Source: Psychrobacter sp. P11F6 (lineage in GTDB: Bacteria > Pseudomonadota > Gammaproteobacteria > Pseudomonadales > Moraxellaceae). From it: a stretch of 64,000 nt of DNA. The stretch is from assembly GCF_001435295.1 (NCBI RefSeq), contig NZ_CM003594.1:1612001-1676000 (forward strand). The letters run 5' to 3'. A model generated the notes under the pieces. That model made no database searches. It was not told where the DNA came from and saw only the letters and a list, made by a program, of their open reading frames with translations. Made by a program: the position numbers and the translations under genes. Below, in pieces: positions 8,623 to 16,620 of the stretch (positions are counted from its first letter, which is position 1; each line of letters starts with the position of its first letter).

Positions 8623-9564
8623 ATGAGTGCTGAAATTACTATGATACAACGGAAGTTAGCAGACAATTTAAATTGGACATTACTCCACGTATTAATTGCT
8701 ATATGTGAAGAGGGGAGTATTAGTGCGGCGGCTGATCGTCTAAACATTACCCAATCTGCAGTTAGCCAAAATCTCAAAAAGCTTGAAGATCAACTTGAAA
8801 ACCAGCTTGTTATTCGTAATACCAAGCCGCTAGAGCTCACACCGATCGGTCGCTACTGTCTTCAAGTTGCTCAAACGATATTCACAGAGATTACTTCTAT
8901 CGAAGCGATGAAAGGCAGTAATCTACATCTTCTAGAAGGTAATATTAAACTATTAGTTGTTAGTCGGCTTCATAATCCTAAATACAATGATTTTCTAGTA
9001 TATTTCAAAAAAAAGTATCCGAACATTACTTTAGATTTAACAGTTAAATCAAGCATGGATATTTTAAATGACTTAAAGCAAAAAAATCCTGCTATTGGTA
9101 TTTGTTTAGCAAAACATACATCCGATACTCTTAACCAAGAGATACTTTTCAATCAACGTTATTATCTATATTGTGGATATCACCATCCTTTATTCTCAGC
9201 AAAAGATTTGAGTGTTAGTGATATATTAGAGGAGAATTTTATTGCATTTAATAGCGAAGCTATTGGTGATGTTCTTTCACCAATAACGTTATTTAAAGAA
9301 GCCCATGACTTTACGGGTCACGTTAGTGCGTATACAAATAATTTAGATGAGCTGGTTCGACTAATTTACACTGGATATGGTATAGGTTCTTTGCCAGATC
9401 AGTTTGTTGCTGCTACTCATCTAGCATCTAAACTTAGACGCTTGCCCCCGAGAGATGGGATTGCTGATATACCTGTATATATTTTTTGGCACAAGCATCG
9501 CGCTTTGTCCGCTATTGAAGCCAAATTTATTGAAGAAATTATAGAGTTTGATATGTCTTTTTAG
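8623..9564 (+). CDS. LysR-family transcriptional regulator
   Basis: A 313-residue LTTR. The winged helix-turn-helix spans about residues 20-80, with ISAAADRLNITQSAVSQNL as the recognition region. A periplasmic-binding-protein-like effector domain follows from about residue 100. An alternative ATG lies at 8641; neither has a strong ribosome-binding site. It is the only regulator next to the deacetylase/amidase/symporter/ThDP cluster and most likely controls it, although it is on the same strand and downstream rather than divergent. Its stop codon TAG abuts the terminal sequence of an IS5-family remnant, so the last residues may have been changed by that insertion; overall length is normal for the family. 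Confidence 0.85.
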   Translation: MSAEITMIQRKLADNLNWTLLHVLIAICEEGSISAAADRLNITQSAVSQNLKKLEDQLENQLVIRNTKPLELTPIGRYCLQVAQTIFTEITSIEAMKGSNLHLLEGNIKLLVVSRLHNPKYNDFLVYFKKKYPNITLDLTVKSSMDILNDLKQKNPAIGICLAKHTSDTLNQEILFNQRYYLYCGYHHPLFSAKDLSVSDILEENFIAFNSEAIGDVLSPITLFKEAHDFTGHVSAYTNNLDELVRLIYTGYGIGSLPDQFVAATHLASKLRRLPPRDGIADIPVYIFWHKHRALSAIEAKFIEEIIEFDMSF

Positions 9565-9893
9565 GGTGTGTCCTCAATTCGTCTTGCAATGAATGATAGT
9601 GCACGCTAGATAGAGCATAGACTTAAAATTACGAGCCAACTTCTCGTAGCGAGTCGCGATGCTACGGAAATGTTTGAGTCTCGCAAACATATTTTCTACT
9701 CAATGCGTAACTTATATAAATAACGATCAAATTTTGGATTAGGCTGTTTGGCATTCTTCTTTTTAGGAACGACGGGTATCATATTATGGCTTCGAGCTTT
9801 ATCTCTGATAGCCTTTGAGTCATATCCTTTATCAGCGATAAAGTAATCAGCTTGTCCAATCACTTCAATCAAGCCCCAACATGCAGCACATCA
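9564..9893 (-). mobile_element. Decayed 3' end of an IS5-family insertion sequence
   Basis: On the minus strand, 9893 to 9696 encodes a transposase C-terminal piece (LIEVIGQADYFIADKGYDSK, then PVVPKKKNAKQPNPKFDRY) and stops at TAG (9696-9698). The sequence then continues in another frame from about 9703 to 9574 as VENMFARLKHFRSIATRYEK, a typical DDE E-box region of the IS5 family. A one-base deletion therefore breaks the gene. The upstream two thirds of the transposase are missing. The sequence GGGTGTGTCCTCAATT at 9564-9579 looks like the terminal inverted repeat, and TTA just before it fits the TNA target of the IS427 subgroup. Non-functional. Confidence 0.75.
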
Positions 9894-10218
9894 CCTGAGT
9901 AAAATAATAAATAAAAAAGGTTGCTAGCACTATCTATAATATAGTGTTATCAACCTTTATAACCACACTAGTGAGAGAGTTTGTATCTGACAAATATTAA
10001 GCTAGTCTACAAAATAAACTTTATTCATCGGTAGACTCAATTAAAGTAACTCTAATTCCAAGTAAGCTACTCTCACTGCGACAAATTATCCACTCAAAAC
10101 GTCAGTTAGAAGTGAAAGTGTACTGTCAGTAAGGAAACAACGCCAATATATCTGCTACTATCATGAATTCTAATCTATTCAGAGTATCTTACTAGGAAAC
10201 CAAAGCGAAGGGATAACC
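9894..10218. other. Spacer between IS remnant and thioesterase gene
   Basis: The only clear structure is the hairpin at 9913-9958. The remaining bases to 10218 hold no gene I can support. They should contain the promoter of the thioesterase gene, which I could not pin down. Confidence 0.4.
9913..9958. terminator. Hairpin resembling a bidirectional terminator
   Basis: AAAGGTTG-TA-CACTAT pairs with ATAGTG-TA-CAACCTTT, with two mismatched positions and A/T runs on both flanks. It could end transcription from either side of the IS remnant. Confidence 0.6.
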
Positions 10219-11034
10219 ATGGCAGCTTATTACAATTGTATCCAACGTGAACAGCAAGCAGATAATGTCAGCATTGCGCATTATAAACCGACTCAACATG
10301 CCCAAGGTGCATGGAATCAACATGAACAGCATATGGCCGCGGCGACTGGCGTGCTGACCCATGAGCTGAGTCAGTTTGCACCGCAAGCCAATATGCGTAT
10401 AGCACGGATTAGCCTTGATATCCTAGGGCTGATACCGCTTGATGATTTTATCATTACTACTCGCTGTATTCGTCCGGGCAAAACCATCGAGTTAATAGAA
10501 TCGGTCATGAGTAGTGGTGGTCGCGCTTGTATTACTGCGCGTGCTTGGCGACTCTTGACACAAGATACTAGCGACATTGCAGGCTTGGAAGACCAAAACG
10601 CACCTCAGCATCCTGATGAGTTACCAGTATGGGAAGAGATGAAAAGCTGGCCTGGCGGGTTTGTTAAAAGCGTACAACTGGTTGCGAATAAGGAGCGGCG
10701 GGCGGGCAAAGGTATGGTATGGATTACCAATGATACGGCAATGGTAGAAGGTGAGCCCACTACGGATTTGGTGCACTTGCTCGGTATGGTGGATCTTGCT
10801 AATGGCATCGTGCCAAGGCTAGGATTGGATCTGAATGATTTACAATGGATGTTCCCTAATACGGATTTACAAATCCATATGCATCGCATGCCTAAAGGAC
10901 GCTGGCTAGGTCTAGAGGCGGTACAACAATACGGTGCTTACGGTATCGGTATCACCAGTGCCGTACTGCATGACGTTTATGGACCTTTTGGTCGTAGTGA
11001 GCAAATTCTCACCATTCGTCAGATGCCGCGTTAA
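10219..11034 (+). CDS. TesB-like acyl-CoA thioesterase family protein
   Basis: A 271-residue protein resembling the double hot-dog thioesterases (acyl-CoA thioesterase II-like, 4HBT_3). Visible features are an N-terminal hot-dog with the PQANMRIARISLDILGLIP strand/helix pattern and a C-terminal half with DLQIHMHRMPKGRWLGLEA, typical of the second hot-dog. These enzymes hydrolyse acyl-CoA to free acid and CoA in the cytosol. It is transcribed alone; the TetR gene downstream is convergent. Whether it belongs functionally to the CoA-ligase-containing aromatic operon is only a guess from closeness. The start has GAAGGGAT upstream of the ATG. Confidence 0.7.
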   Translation: MAAYYNCIQREQQADNVSIAHYKPTQHAQGAWNQHEQHMAAATGVLTHELSQFAPQANMRIARISLDILGLIPLDDFIITTRCIRPGKTIELIESVMSSGGRACITARAWRLLTQDTSDIAGLEDQNAPQHPDELPVWEEMKSWPGGFVKSVQLVANKERRAGKGMVWITNDTAMVEGEPTTDLVHLLGMVDLANGIVPRLGLDLNDLQWMFPNTDLQIHMHRMPKGRWLGLEAVQQYGAYGIGITSAVLHDVYGPFGRSEQILTIRQMPR

Positions 11035-11144
11035 CTTTGATTTTTACAAAAAACTATACGAGGCGCTGGTGAACTCAATAGAGGGCACCACCGCTTGCGC
11101 TATCATTCCAAACACCATCAACGTACTATGCTAGGCAAAAATCA

Positions 11145-11750
11145 TTACAATAAAGTTTCAAATATCTGCTCAATAGAAGCCTGTTCCTTGTGCACATTGA
11201 CGACTGATATTCCCTGCATCGTGTAATAAAATCGCGCCGCTCTTATCTCCGCTTGCTCTTTGTCATACCCTAAGTTTTCAAAAATCATCGCAATAAAAGT
11301 CAGACGGTGAGTATCGACTTCATTTAGAATCTCCCGCACAGCTTTATCATTTTGTGACCAGTTACGAATGGCAAGCTCTAAAGCGGCGCCATTGGTTTTG
11401 GTATGACGCTTATAAGGAATCAAGAAAAGCTTTCTCAAGCGTTCTTCAGGTGTCAATTCTATATCACTTAAACGCTCAATAATGGCAACCGTTGAGCGAG
11501 TACGCCAGTTTGATAGTAGCTTTTCGAACAGCTCTTTTCTGCTACTAAAATGCCAGTAAAAACTTCCTTTGGTAACCTTTAATTTTTTGGCAAGCGGCTC
11601 TACTCTGACGGCAGAAATACCAGATTTAGCCAGCTCAGATTCAGCGATATCCAACCAATCTTTGGCAGTCAGCTTGTTGGATTGACTTGGATTTTTTTCT
11701 ATTAAATCCATGCTTTTAAGACCTCTATTTATTAACAAAGAGTCAATCAT
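11145..11750 (-). CDS. TetR/AcrR-family transcriptional regulator
   Basis: A 201-residue repressor-type protein. The N-terminal helix-turn-helix reads VEPLAKKLKVTKGSFYWHF, followed by a tail typical of TetR: SRKELFEKLLSNW. The C-terminal ligand/dimer domain is unlike any I know well. Two starts are possible: ATG at 11750 (AAGAG ten bases upstream) or ATG at 11711 (AGAGG ten bases upstream, 188 residues); the shorter one fits the family better. The gene is divergent from the aromatic meta-cleavage operon, and a TetR-type palindrome overlaps the likely -35 of that operon. I infer that it represses the operon and responds to a pathway compound or CoA ester. Confidence 0.82.
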   Translation of the reverse strand: MIDSLLINRGLKSMDLIEKNPSQSNKLTAKDWLDIAESELAKSGISAVRVEPLAKKLKVTKGSFYWHFSSRKELFEKLLSNWRTRSTVAIIERLSDIELTPEERLRKLFLIPYKRHTKTNGAALELAIRNWSQNDKAVREILNEVDTHRLTFIAMIFENLGYDKEQAEIRAARFYYTMQGISVVNVHKEQASIEQIFETLL

Positions 11751-12074
11751 CGTTGATTCACTCTTAAACAGTTAATTCATTATGTTTGGTACGCTTCGAG
11801 TACTCTAAATGCTAAATACAAGATACCTAAAGCCTGACTGTACGATAGCATTCGTAGGAATTAATAATTATACGCCTATTGAGCCATGCACTCAGCCATT
11901 CAGATCAGATTTGCCGTATCTTATCATTTTAATAAACTTAAGTCCTAGCCTAATAAGCTATCTGATTCATTCTCAGCGATTCTCCAAAGACCTCTCGCTC
12001 ATCCTGTTAAATACCAGTAAGCAGCGCTTTTATCACTTTTATCCTTGCTTCTCAACTCGCTATACGCCTAATTA

Positions 12075-12110
12075 TAATCTATAACATACGCTTTCGTATG
12101 TTATAGATTA
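12075..12110. repeat. Perfect 16-bp inverted repeat with operator-like core
   Basis: Left arm TAATCTATAACATACG (12075-12090), loop CTTT, right arm CGTATGTTATAGATTA (12095-12110). The core ATACG-N4-CGTAT is identical in its arms to the palindrome at 12282-12295. No T run follows, so it is not a classical terminator. Confidence 0.8.
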
Positions 12111-12281
12111 ATAGAATACATTCAGTTACGCTCAATTAAAATAAATTTTAACTAATAATTTCGCTTAATAATATTCATTTTTTCACTTTAAAATCCAGTA
12201 GTTATAAGGGCTTAGGAGATAAGAATATATTAATTATATTATGCTTCGTAATCTTGTTAGAAAACTTTTTTATGATTTACC

Positions 12282-12323
12282 ATACGGTAGCGTATTGACA
12301 TAGTCGATACTTTACATTATTGT
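12282..12323 (+). promoter_or_regulatory. Likely sigma-70 promoter with overlapping TetR-type operator
   Basis: The palindrome ATACG-GTAG-CGTAT (12282-12295) runs into TTGACA (12295-12300), a perfect -35 hexamer. TATTGT at 12318-12323 (17-base spacing) is a possible -10. A protein bound to the palindrome would block RNA polymerase. The divergent TetR gene makes that regulator the obvious candidate. Inference from sequence only. Confidence 0.6.
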
Positions 12324-12378
12324 AATTGTCAGTGATAAATAATCATCTCGTGAAAACTGTTATCAAGGAAGATTGAAT

Positions 12379-13209
12379 ATGCAAGTAATTGATTCTGGCA
12401 AAGGCAAAACGATTGAAGCTTTTGGATTGCAAACCAACTATTTGGAAATGGGCGAGGGTGAGCCATTATTGCTGTTGCATGGTTCAGGACCAGGCGTCTC
12501 TGCCTATACCAACTGGCGTAAAATTATTCCTGAGCTTGCCAAACACTTCCGTGTCATCGCGCCTGACTTAGCTGGCTTTGGCCACACCGAAAGAGATCCT
12601 AACTTCAGTTACGATATTAAGCATTGGGGCAAGCATTTATTGGCCTTTTTAGATGCGCTAGGTATCGAAAAAACCCACGTCATTGGTAATTCATTTGGTG
12701 GCTCGTTGACACTTGCAACGGCGGCCCGTTTCCCTGAAAGGTTCTCCAAGCTCTGTTTAATGGGCACCCCTTGTGACAAGTTCTTTATGACGCCCGGTCT
12801 GCGCTCAGGATGGGATTACACGCCATCACGCGAAAACATGCGTCAAGCCATGTCACACTTTCCATATAATCCAGACACTATCACCGATGAGTTGGTCGAA
12901 GAACGTTATCAAACCAGCCTTATTCCTGGCGCTCAAGAAGGTCTGCGCAAGTTATTGGTACAGCCAAATGAGGAAGGGGAAACGCAACTCTCAGGCATGC
13001 CTGAGCACGTGGTCGCCAAAATCAATCATCCTGCTATCGTTATTCACGGCCGTGAAGACAAAGTCGTGCCAACAGAAATGGGCTTTAAGTTAGGTCGTTC
13101 GATGCCCAATGCAGATTTGCATGTCTTAGCCAATTGTGGGCATTGGGTCATGGCTGAAAGACCTAAAGAATTCCTGCAATTGGTCATCAATCATTTCACG
13201 GCAGAATAG
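12379..13209 (+). CDS. Meta-cleavage product hydrolase (alpha/beta hydrolase, BphD/DmpD/CumD type)
   Basis: A 276-residue alpha/beta hydrolase that cleaves the C-C bond of the ring-fission product, giving 2-hydroxypenta-2,4-dienoate and a side-chain acid. The oxyanion segment LLHGSGPGVSAY, nucleophile elbow GNSFGGS (S105), acid HGREDKVVP (D227) and base NCGHWV (H255) form a complete triad. Length fits the family (about 280). The start is ATG at 12379, with AAGGAA eight bases upstream; an in-frame TTG at 12373 is less likely. First gene of the aromatic operon, 12 bases before the Rieske ferredoxin gene. The released acid depends on the unknown substrate. Confidence 0.88.
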   Translation: MQVIDSGKGKTIEAFGLQTNYLEMGEGEPLLLLHGSGPGVSAYTNWRKIIPELAKHFRVIAPDLAGFGHTERDPNFSYDIKHWGKHLLAFLDALGIEKTHVIGNSFGGSLTLATAARFPERFSKLCLMGTPCDKFFMTPGLRSGWDYTPSRENMRQAMSHFPYNPDTITDELVEERYQTSLIPGAQEGLRKLLVQPNEEGETQLSGMPEHVVAKINHPAIVIHGREDKVVPTEMGFKLGRSMPNADLHVLANCGHWVMAERPKEFLQLVINHFTAE

Positions 13210-13221
13210 AGCGAGATTGTT

Positions 13222-13530
13222 ATGTTTCATGTTGGCAAATTAGAAGACTTAGACATTGGCGAAGCAATCAAGCTGGACCAATTTAACCCGCCAATCGCCA
13301 TCATTCGTGGTGAAAGTGGTGAGGTTTATGCGATTGATGATACCTGTACGCATGCCAAAGCGTCATTTTGTGATGGCTTTGTAGAGGGTGATACCGTTGA
13401 GTGTCCGCTGCATATGTCAGTATTTTGCCTAAAGACGGGCGTTCCTGATAATCCACCCGCGATTAAAGCTGTCAATGTTTATGATGTCGAAATCAGAGAT
13501 GGTGAGATATACGTTGAGGTCGACAGATGA
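13222..13530 (+). CDS. Rieske ferredoxin of aromatic dioxygenase (BphA3/HcaC type)
   Basis: A 102-residue [2Fe-2S] Rieske protein that passes electrons from the reductase to the terminal dioxygenase. Cluster ligands are C42-T-H44 in DTCTHAKAS and C61-P-L-H64 in VECPLHMSVF. Length matches BphA3/HcaC/TodB ferredoxins. The stop overlaps the start of the next gene by four bases (ATGA), showing translational coupling with the reductase. Sits in the same operon as the alpha/beta subunits at 21616-23482, with which it should work. Confidence 0.92.
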   Translation: MFHVGKLEDLDIGEAIKLDQFNPPIAIIRGESGEVYAIDDTCTHAKASFCDGFVEGDTVECPLHMSVFCLKTGVPDNPPAIKAVNVYDVEIRDGEIYVEVDR

Positions 13531-14768
13531 GCCAAATTGAGTCAGTCATCGTTGTTGGTGCAAGTGCCGCTGGAGTAAGCGCTGTCAGGACATTACGCCA
13601 AGAGGGCTTTTTGGGCAGCATTATGCTGGTCGATAAAGACCAACATGGCGCATATGAGAGACCGCCGTTATCCAAGCAGATTTTGATGCAAGCAGACAGC
13701 ACCCACCACGATATTGCTTTAATCAACGATGACGAGCTCACGGCACTCAATATAGAAGCTCACTACGGTGATGGTGTGCGTCAATTAGATCCTACGACGC
13801 GCCGCATTATTTTGGAGTCTGGTAGAGAGTTAACCGCCGATGCCATCGTGTTGGCAACGGGTGGCGAGGCAAGACGATTACCTATAGAAGGAGCAGATTT
13901 GCCGCAAATATTGGTATTACGTCACTATGAAGATGCTCTAAACCTACGCCAAAGATTGACCGCTGATACACGCGTGGCGGTGATAGGTGGCGGCTTTATT
14001 GGTGCTGAAACTACGGCTTCGTTATCAAAATCTGGCGCCGCAGTACAGTGGTTAGATGCCGCTGCGCTGCCCATGGCTCATCTACTACCGACAGAATTAT
14101 GTGAAAAAATCGTCGCCAGTCACTGCGCCCAAGGCGTGACGCTGACCCCTCATTGCCGCCTCGATAAATTTATAGAGCAGCCAGATGGCAGTGTGTCTAT
14201 ATTATTTGATGATGCCAAGTCCATTGAGGTTGATGTCATTGTAATGGGCGTTGGTATGGCGCCAAGTACGCCTTATCTTTCGGATGCTATCAGCGCCGAG
14301 CTACTAAACCCAGTGACGGGCGGTATTCAAGTCAGTGACAATCAAGCCACTAAATTTGCAGGCGTTTATGCGGCAGGAGACGTTGCGGCAGTGAGCCAAG
14401 TTGATGGCTCAACAGTACGTCATGAGCATTGGCAGTCAGCCCAACATCAAGGAGAGCGTGCTGCCGCTGCTATTTTAAATCAAGAGTTGCCAGTAGCACC
14501 TGTTGATTGGTTCTGGTCAGATCAAGGCGATTTGCATATAGAGATGGCTGGCAAGATTTTACCCACTAAAGAGCATTTGGTCGTGAGACTAGAAGGCGAG
14601 TGGCCGGTGTATTTTAGCGTGGTTGATAATCGCGTCGTTGGGGCAGTCAGCGTCAATAATCCAAATGCTGTTCGCGCCGCCATGCGCATGATAAAGAATG
14701 ATGTGAATGTTGAGCCATCACAATTGGCCAATCCAGAGCTGCCACTGCGAAAACTGATGCGCGGTTAA
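13527..14768 (+). CDS. Ferredoxin-NAD(+) reductase of aromatic dioxygenase (BphA4/HcaD type)
   Basis: A 413-residue flavoprotein that takes electrons from NADH and reduces the Rieske ferredoxin encoded just upstream. The FAD-binding motif VVGASAAGVSAV (G11-G16) and NADH motif VIGGGFIGAE (G154-G159) are both present; GVYAAGDVAAV is the second FAD contact. Length and order fit the BphA4/TodA/HcaD family. Starts inside the ferredoxin stop codon. A 71-base gap follows before the extradiol dioxygenase gene. Confidence 0.92.
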   Translation: MSQIESVIVVGASAAGVSAVRTLRQEGFLGSIMLVDKDQHGAYERPPLSKQILMQADSTHHDIALINDDELTALNIEAHYGDGVRQLDPTTRRIILESGRELTADAIVLATGGEARRLPIEGADLPQILVLRHYEDALNLRQRLTADTRVAVIGGGFIGAETTASLSKSGAAVQWLDAAALPMAHLLPTELCEKIVASHCAQGVTLTPHCRLDKFIEQPDGSVSILFDDAKSIEVDVIVMGVGMAPSTPYLSDAISAELLNPVTGGIQVSDNQATKFAGVYAAGDVAAVSQVDGSTVRHEHWQSAQHQGERAAAAILNQELPVAPVDWFWSDQGDLHIEMAGKILPTKEHLVVRLEGEWPVYFSVVDNRVVGAVSVNNPNAVRAAMRMIKNDVNVEPSQLANPELPLRKLMRG

Positions 14769-14839
14769 ATGCGCGGCTATCTGTATGCTGTGTTGTAAAA
14801 GAAAGTTAAGGGATAAAACTCATAAAAGGGATTTTTAAC

Positions 14840-15727
14840 ATGTCAGAGATAAAAGCATTAGGCTATCTGGGCTTTTCCATTGCTGATAAAGAAGCATGGC
14901 GAGATTATGCCAAAAACATACTGGGCGTCAGTGTCGATGACCATGATAATGGTGATATGTCGCTGCGCGTCGATTCGTATGCTTGGCGTATTAAGCTTAA
15001 ACACTCAGATCATAACCATCTAGATTATGTCGGTTGGGAAGTCAGTGACAAGCAGGATTTGGAAAATCTGAAAAGCCGCTTGCACGAGCACAGTATTGCT
15101 TTTGAAATCGGTTCCGATGAGTTGGCGAAATCGCGTCAAGTAAAAGAGCTCATCGTCTTTTATGATCCTGACGGCACGCGCTGTGAAGCCTTCTACGGTC
15201 CTTTGCAGTTGACCAATCAGCCTTTTGTTAGTCCTAAAGGTTTTCGCTTTATCACTGGCGAGCAGGGACTTGGTCATATCGTCCTTATTACCAAAGACCA
15301 TGCAGCACAAGAAGTATTCTACACTCAGCTTTTAGGCTTCAAAGTATCAGACTATATCAATACCGAAATCGTACCTGGTAAACCTTTAAGTATCACCTTT
15401 TTACGTTGTAACGGTCGTCATCATTCTTTGGCGTTAGCGCCTGTGCCTATTCCAGCAAAAGTTGCCCATATCATGCTGCAAGTCGATGACGTCGATGACG
15501 TTGGCCGGGCGATGGATGCCGCCGAAAAAGCAGGCACACACTTCTCGTTCACGCTAGGTCGACACTCTAATGATGAGATGTTGTCTTTTTATACCCTGAG
15601 TCCGTCGGGCTTTGATGTTGAATTTGGCTGGGGTGCGATAGAGGTTGATGATGATAGCTGGCATGTCAAGGTTCATCATACCAATTCAGCTTGGGGACAT
15701 AAGTTTCAGCGTCCGCCACGTAAATAA
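14840..15727 (+). CDS. Type I extradiol dioxygenase (BphC-like 2,3-dihydroxybiphenyl 1,2-dioxygenase family)
   Basis: A 295-residue two-domain vicinal-oxygen-chelate dioxygenase that cleaves the catechol ring next to the hydroxyls. Iron ligands sit where known BphC has them: H146 (GLGHIVLI), H210 (VAHIMLQ) and E261 (GFDVEFGWG). The catalytic base H195 is in NGRHHSLAL. This points to 3-substituted catechols, but the ring substituent cannot be read from sequence. It is a BphC-type enzyme, not the LigB-type MhpB found in E. coli phenylpropionate clusters. ATG at 14840 with AAAAGGGA upstream. Member of the aromatic operon. Confidence 0.92.
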   Translation: MSEIKALGYLGFSIADKEAWRDYAKNILGVSVDDHDNGDMSLRVDSYAWRIKLKHSDHNHLDYVGWEVSDKQDLENLKSRLHEHSIAFEIGSDELAKSRQVKELIVFYDPDGTRCEAFYGPLQLTNQPFVSPKGFRFITGEQGLGHIVLITKDHAAQEVFYTQLLGFKVSDYINTEIVPGKPLSITFLRCNGRHHSLALAPVPIPAKVAHIMLQVDDVDDVGRAMDAAEKAGTHFSFTLGRHSNDEMLSFYTLSPSGFDVEFGWGAIEVDDDSWHVKVHHTNSAWGHKFQRPPRK

Positions 15728-15778
15728 CCCATCTATATACGCCGCAAAAATACACGACGCACATGAGAGCTTTACATT

Positions 15779-16564
15779 ATGAATGACAAGAATACCGCTG
15801 CTGATTTAGCCACTTCACTATTTGATGCCTATAGCAAAGGCGCAGTCGCACCACTGCGTGACCAAGTTGACGCCACCGATATCTCTTTGGCGTATGGGAT
15901 TCAGCAAGAGAATCACCGCCGCTGGAGCGAGCAAGGTAGAGTCACCATCGGTCGCAAGATTGGCCTGACCTCAACCGCCGTGCAAGCACAATTGGGTGTG
16001 GATCAACCGGACTACGGTATGGTCTATGGCGATACTTGCTATTGCTCAGGCGCGCAGATATCTGTCGGTCAGTTTTTGCAGCCCAAAGTTGAAGCTGAAA
16101 TTGCCTTTGTACTGAAGTCTGATTTAGATGCTGACCATTTAACGATTATCGATGTCATCAATGCCGTTGATTATGCCGTTGCTGCTTTAGAGATTGTCGA
16201 TAGCCGTGTGGCGAACTGGGACATTAGCCTGTTTGATACTATCGCTGACAATGCCTCTTATGGCGGAATCATCATGGGAACCACACCCGTACCGCTTAGC
16301 CAACTCGATTTAGAAAGCTGCAAAATGCGGTTGGCAAATAGTGATGCAGTGGTTTCTGAAGGCGAAGGTCGGGCCTGTTTAGGTAACCCCTTATTGGCGA
16401 CACTTTGGCTTGCCAATAGGATGATTGAAAACGGTCAGCCACTCAAAGCAGGTGATGTGGTGCTGTCAGGTGCTCTAGGGCCAATGATCGCTGTCAAATC
16501 AGGCGATCAATTTACCGCCAGCATAGATGGTCTCAATAGTGTGTCAGTGAGTTTTATCGATTAA
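15779..16564 (+). CDS. 2-hydroxypenta-2,4-dienoate (2-keto-4-pentenoate) hydratase
   Basis: A 261-residue member of the fumarylacetoacetate-hydrolase-like hydratases (MhpD/BphH/DmpE/TodG), which add water to 2-hydroxypentadienoate to give 4-hydroxy-2-oxovalerate. Typical motifs include IGRKIGLTS near residue 60, PKVEAEIAF with metal-binding glutamates, and AALEIVDSRVANW. Length is as expected. It lies between the ring-cleavage gene and the acetaldehyde dehydrogenase/aldolase pair, completing the lower meta pathway. Confidence 0.92.
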   Translation: MNDKNTAADLATSLFDAYSKGAVAPLRDQVDATDISLAYGIQQENHRRWSEQGRVTIGRKIGLTSTAVQAQLGVDQPDYGMVYGDTCYCSGAQISVGQFLQPKVEAEIAFVLKSDLDADHLTIIDVINAVDYAVAALEIVDSRVANWDISLFDTIADNASYGGIIMGTTPVPLSQLDLESCKMRLANSDAVVSEGEGRACLGNPLLATLWLANRMIENGQPLKAGDVVLSGALGPMIAVKSGDQFTASIDGLNSVSVSFID

Positions 16565-16620
16565 TCAACCGAATAGCAAACTGAATAAGAAATCTAACTA
16601 TCGAAAAGGATGTCAATAAT

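Larger units (their letters stand above)
11751..12378. other. Divergent control region between TetR gene and aromatic operon
   Basis: This 628-base stretch holds no convincing gene; a short plus-strand frame near 11809-12084 lacks protein character. It contains a perfect hairpin at 12075-12110 and an operator/promoter at 12282-12323, listed separately. Weaker relatives of the same half-site occur at about 11790 (TACGCTTCGAGTA) and 12242 (TGCTTCGTA). The size suggests room for more than one regulator. Confidence 0.55.

Noticed and set aside
11809..12084. Protein-coding gene upstream of the aromatic operon
   Set aside because: The 91-codon frame lacks a ribosome-binding site and has no protein-like character; it lies in the control region.
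12075..12110. Intrinsic terminator
   Set aside because: The hairpin is perfect but low in GC and has no T run; its core matches the operator-like palindrome, so it is listed as a repeat.
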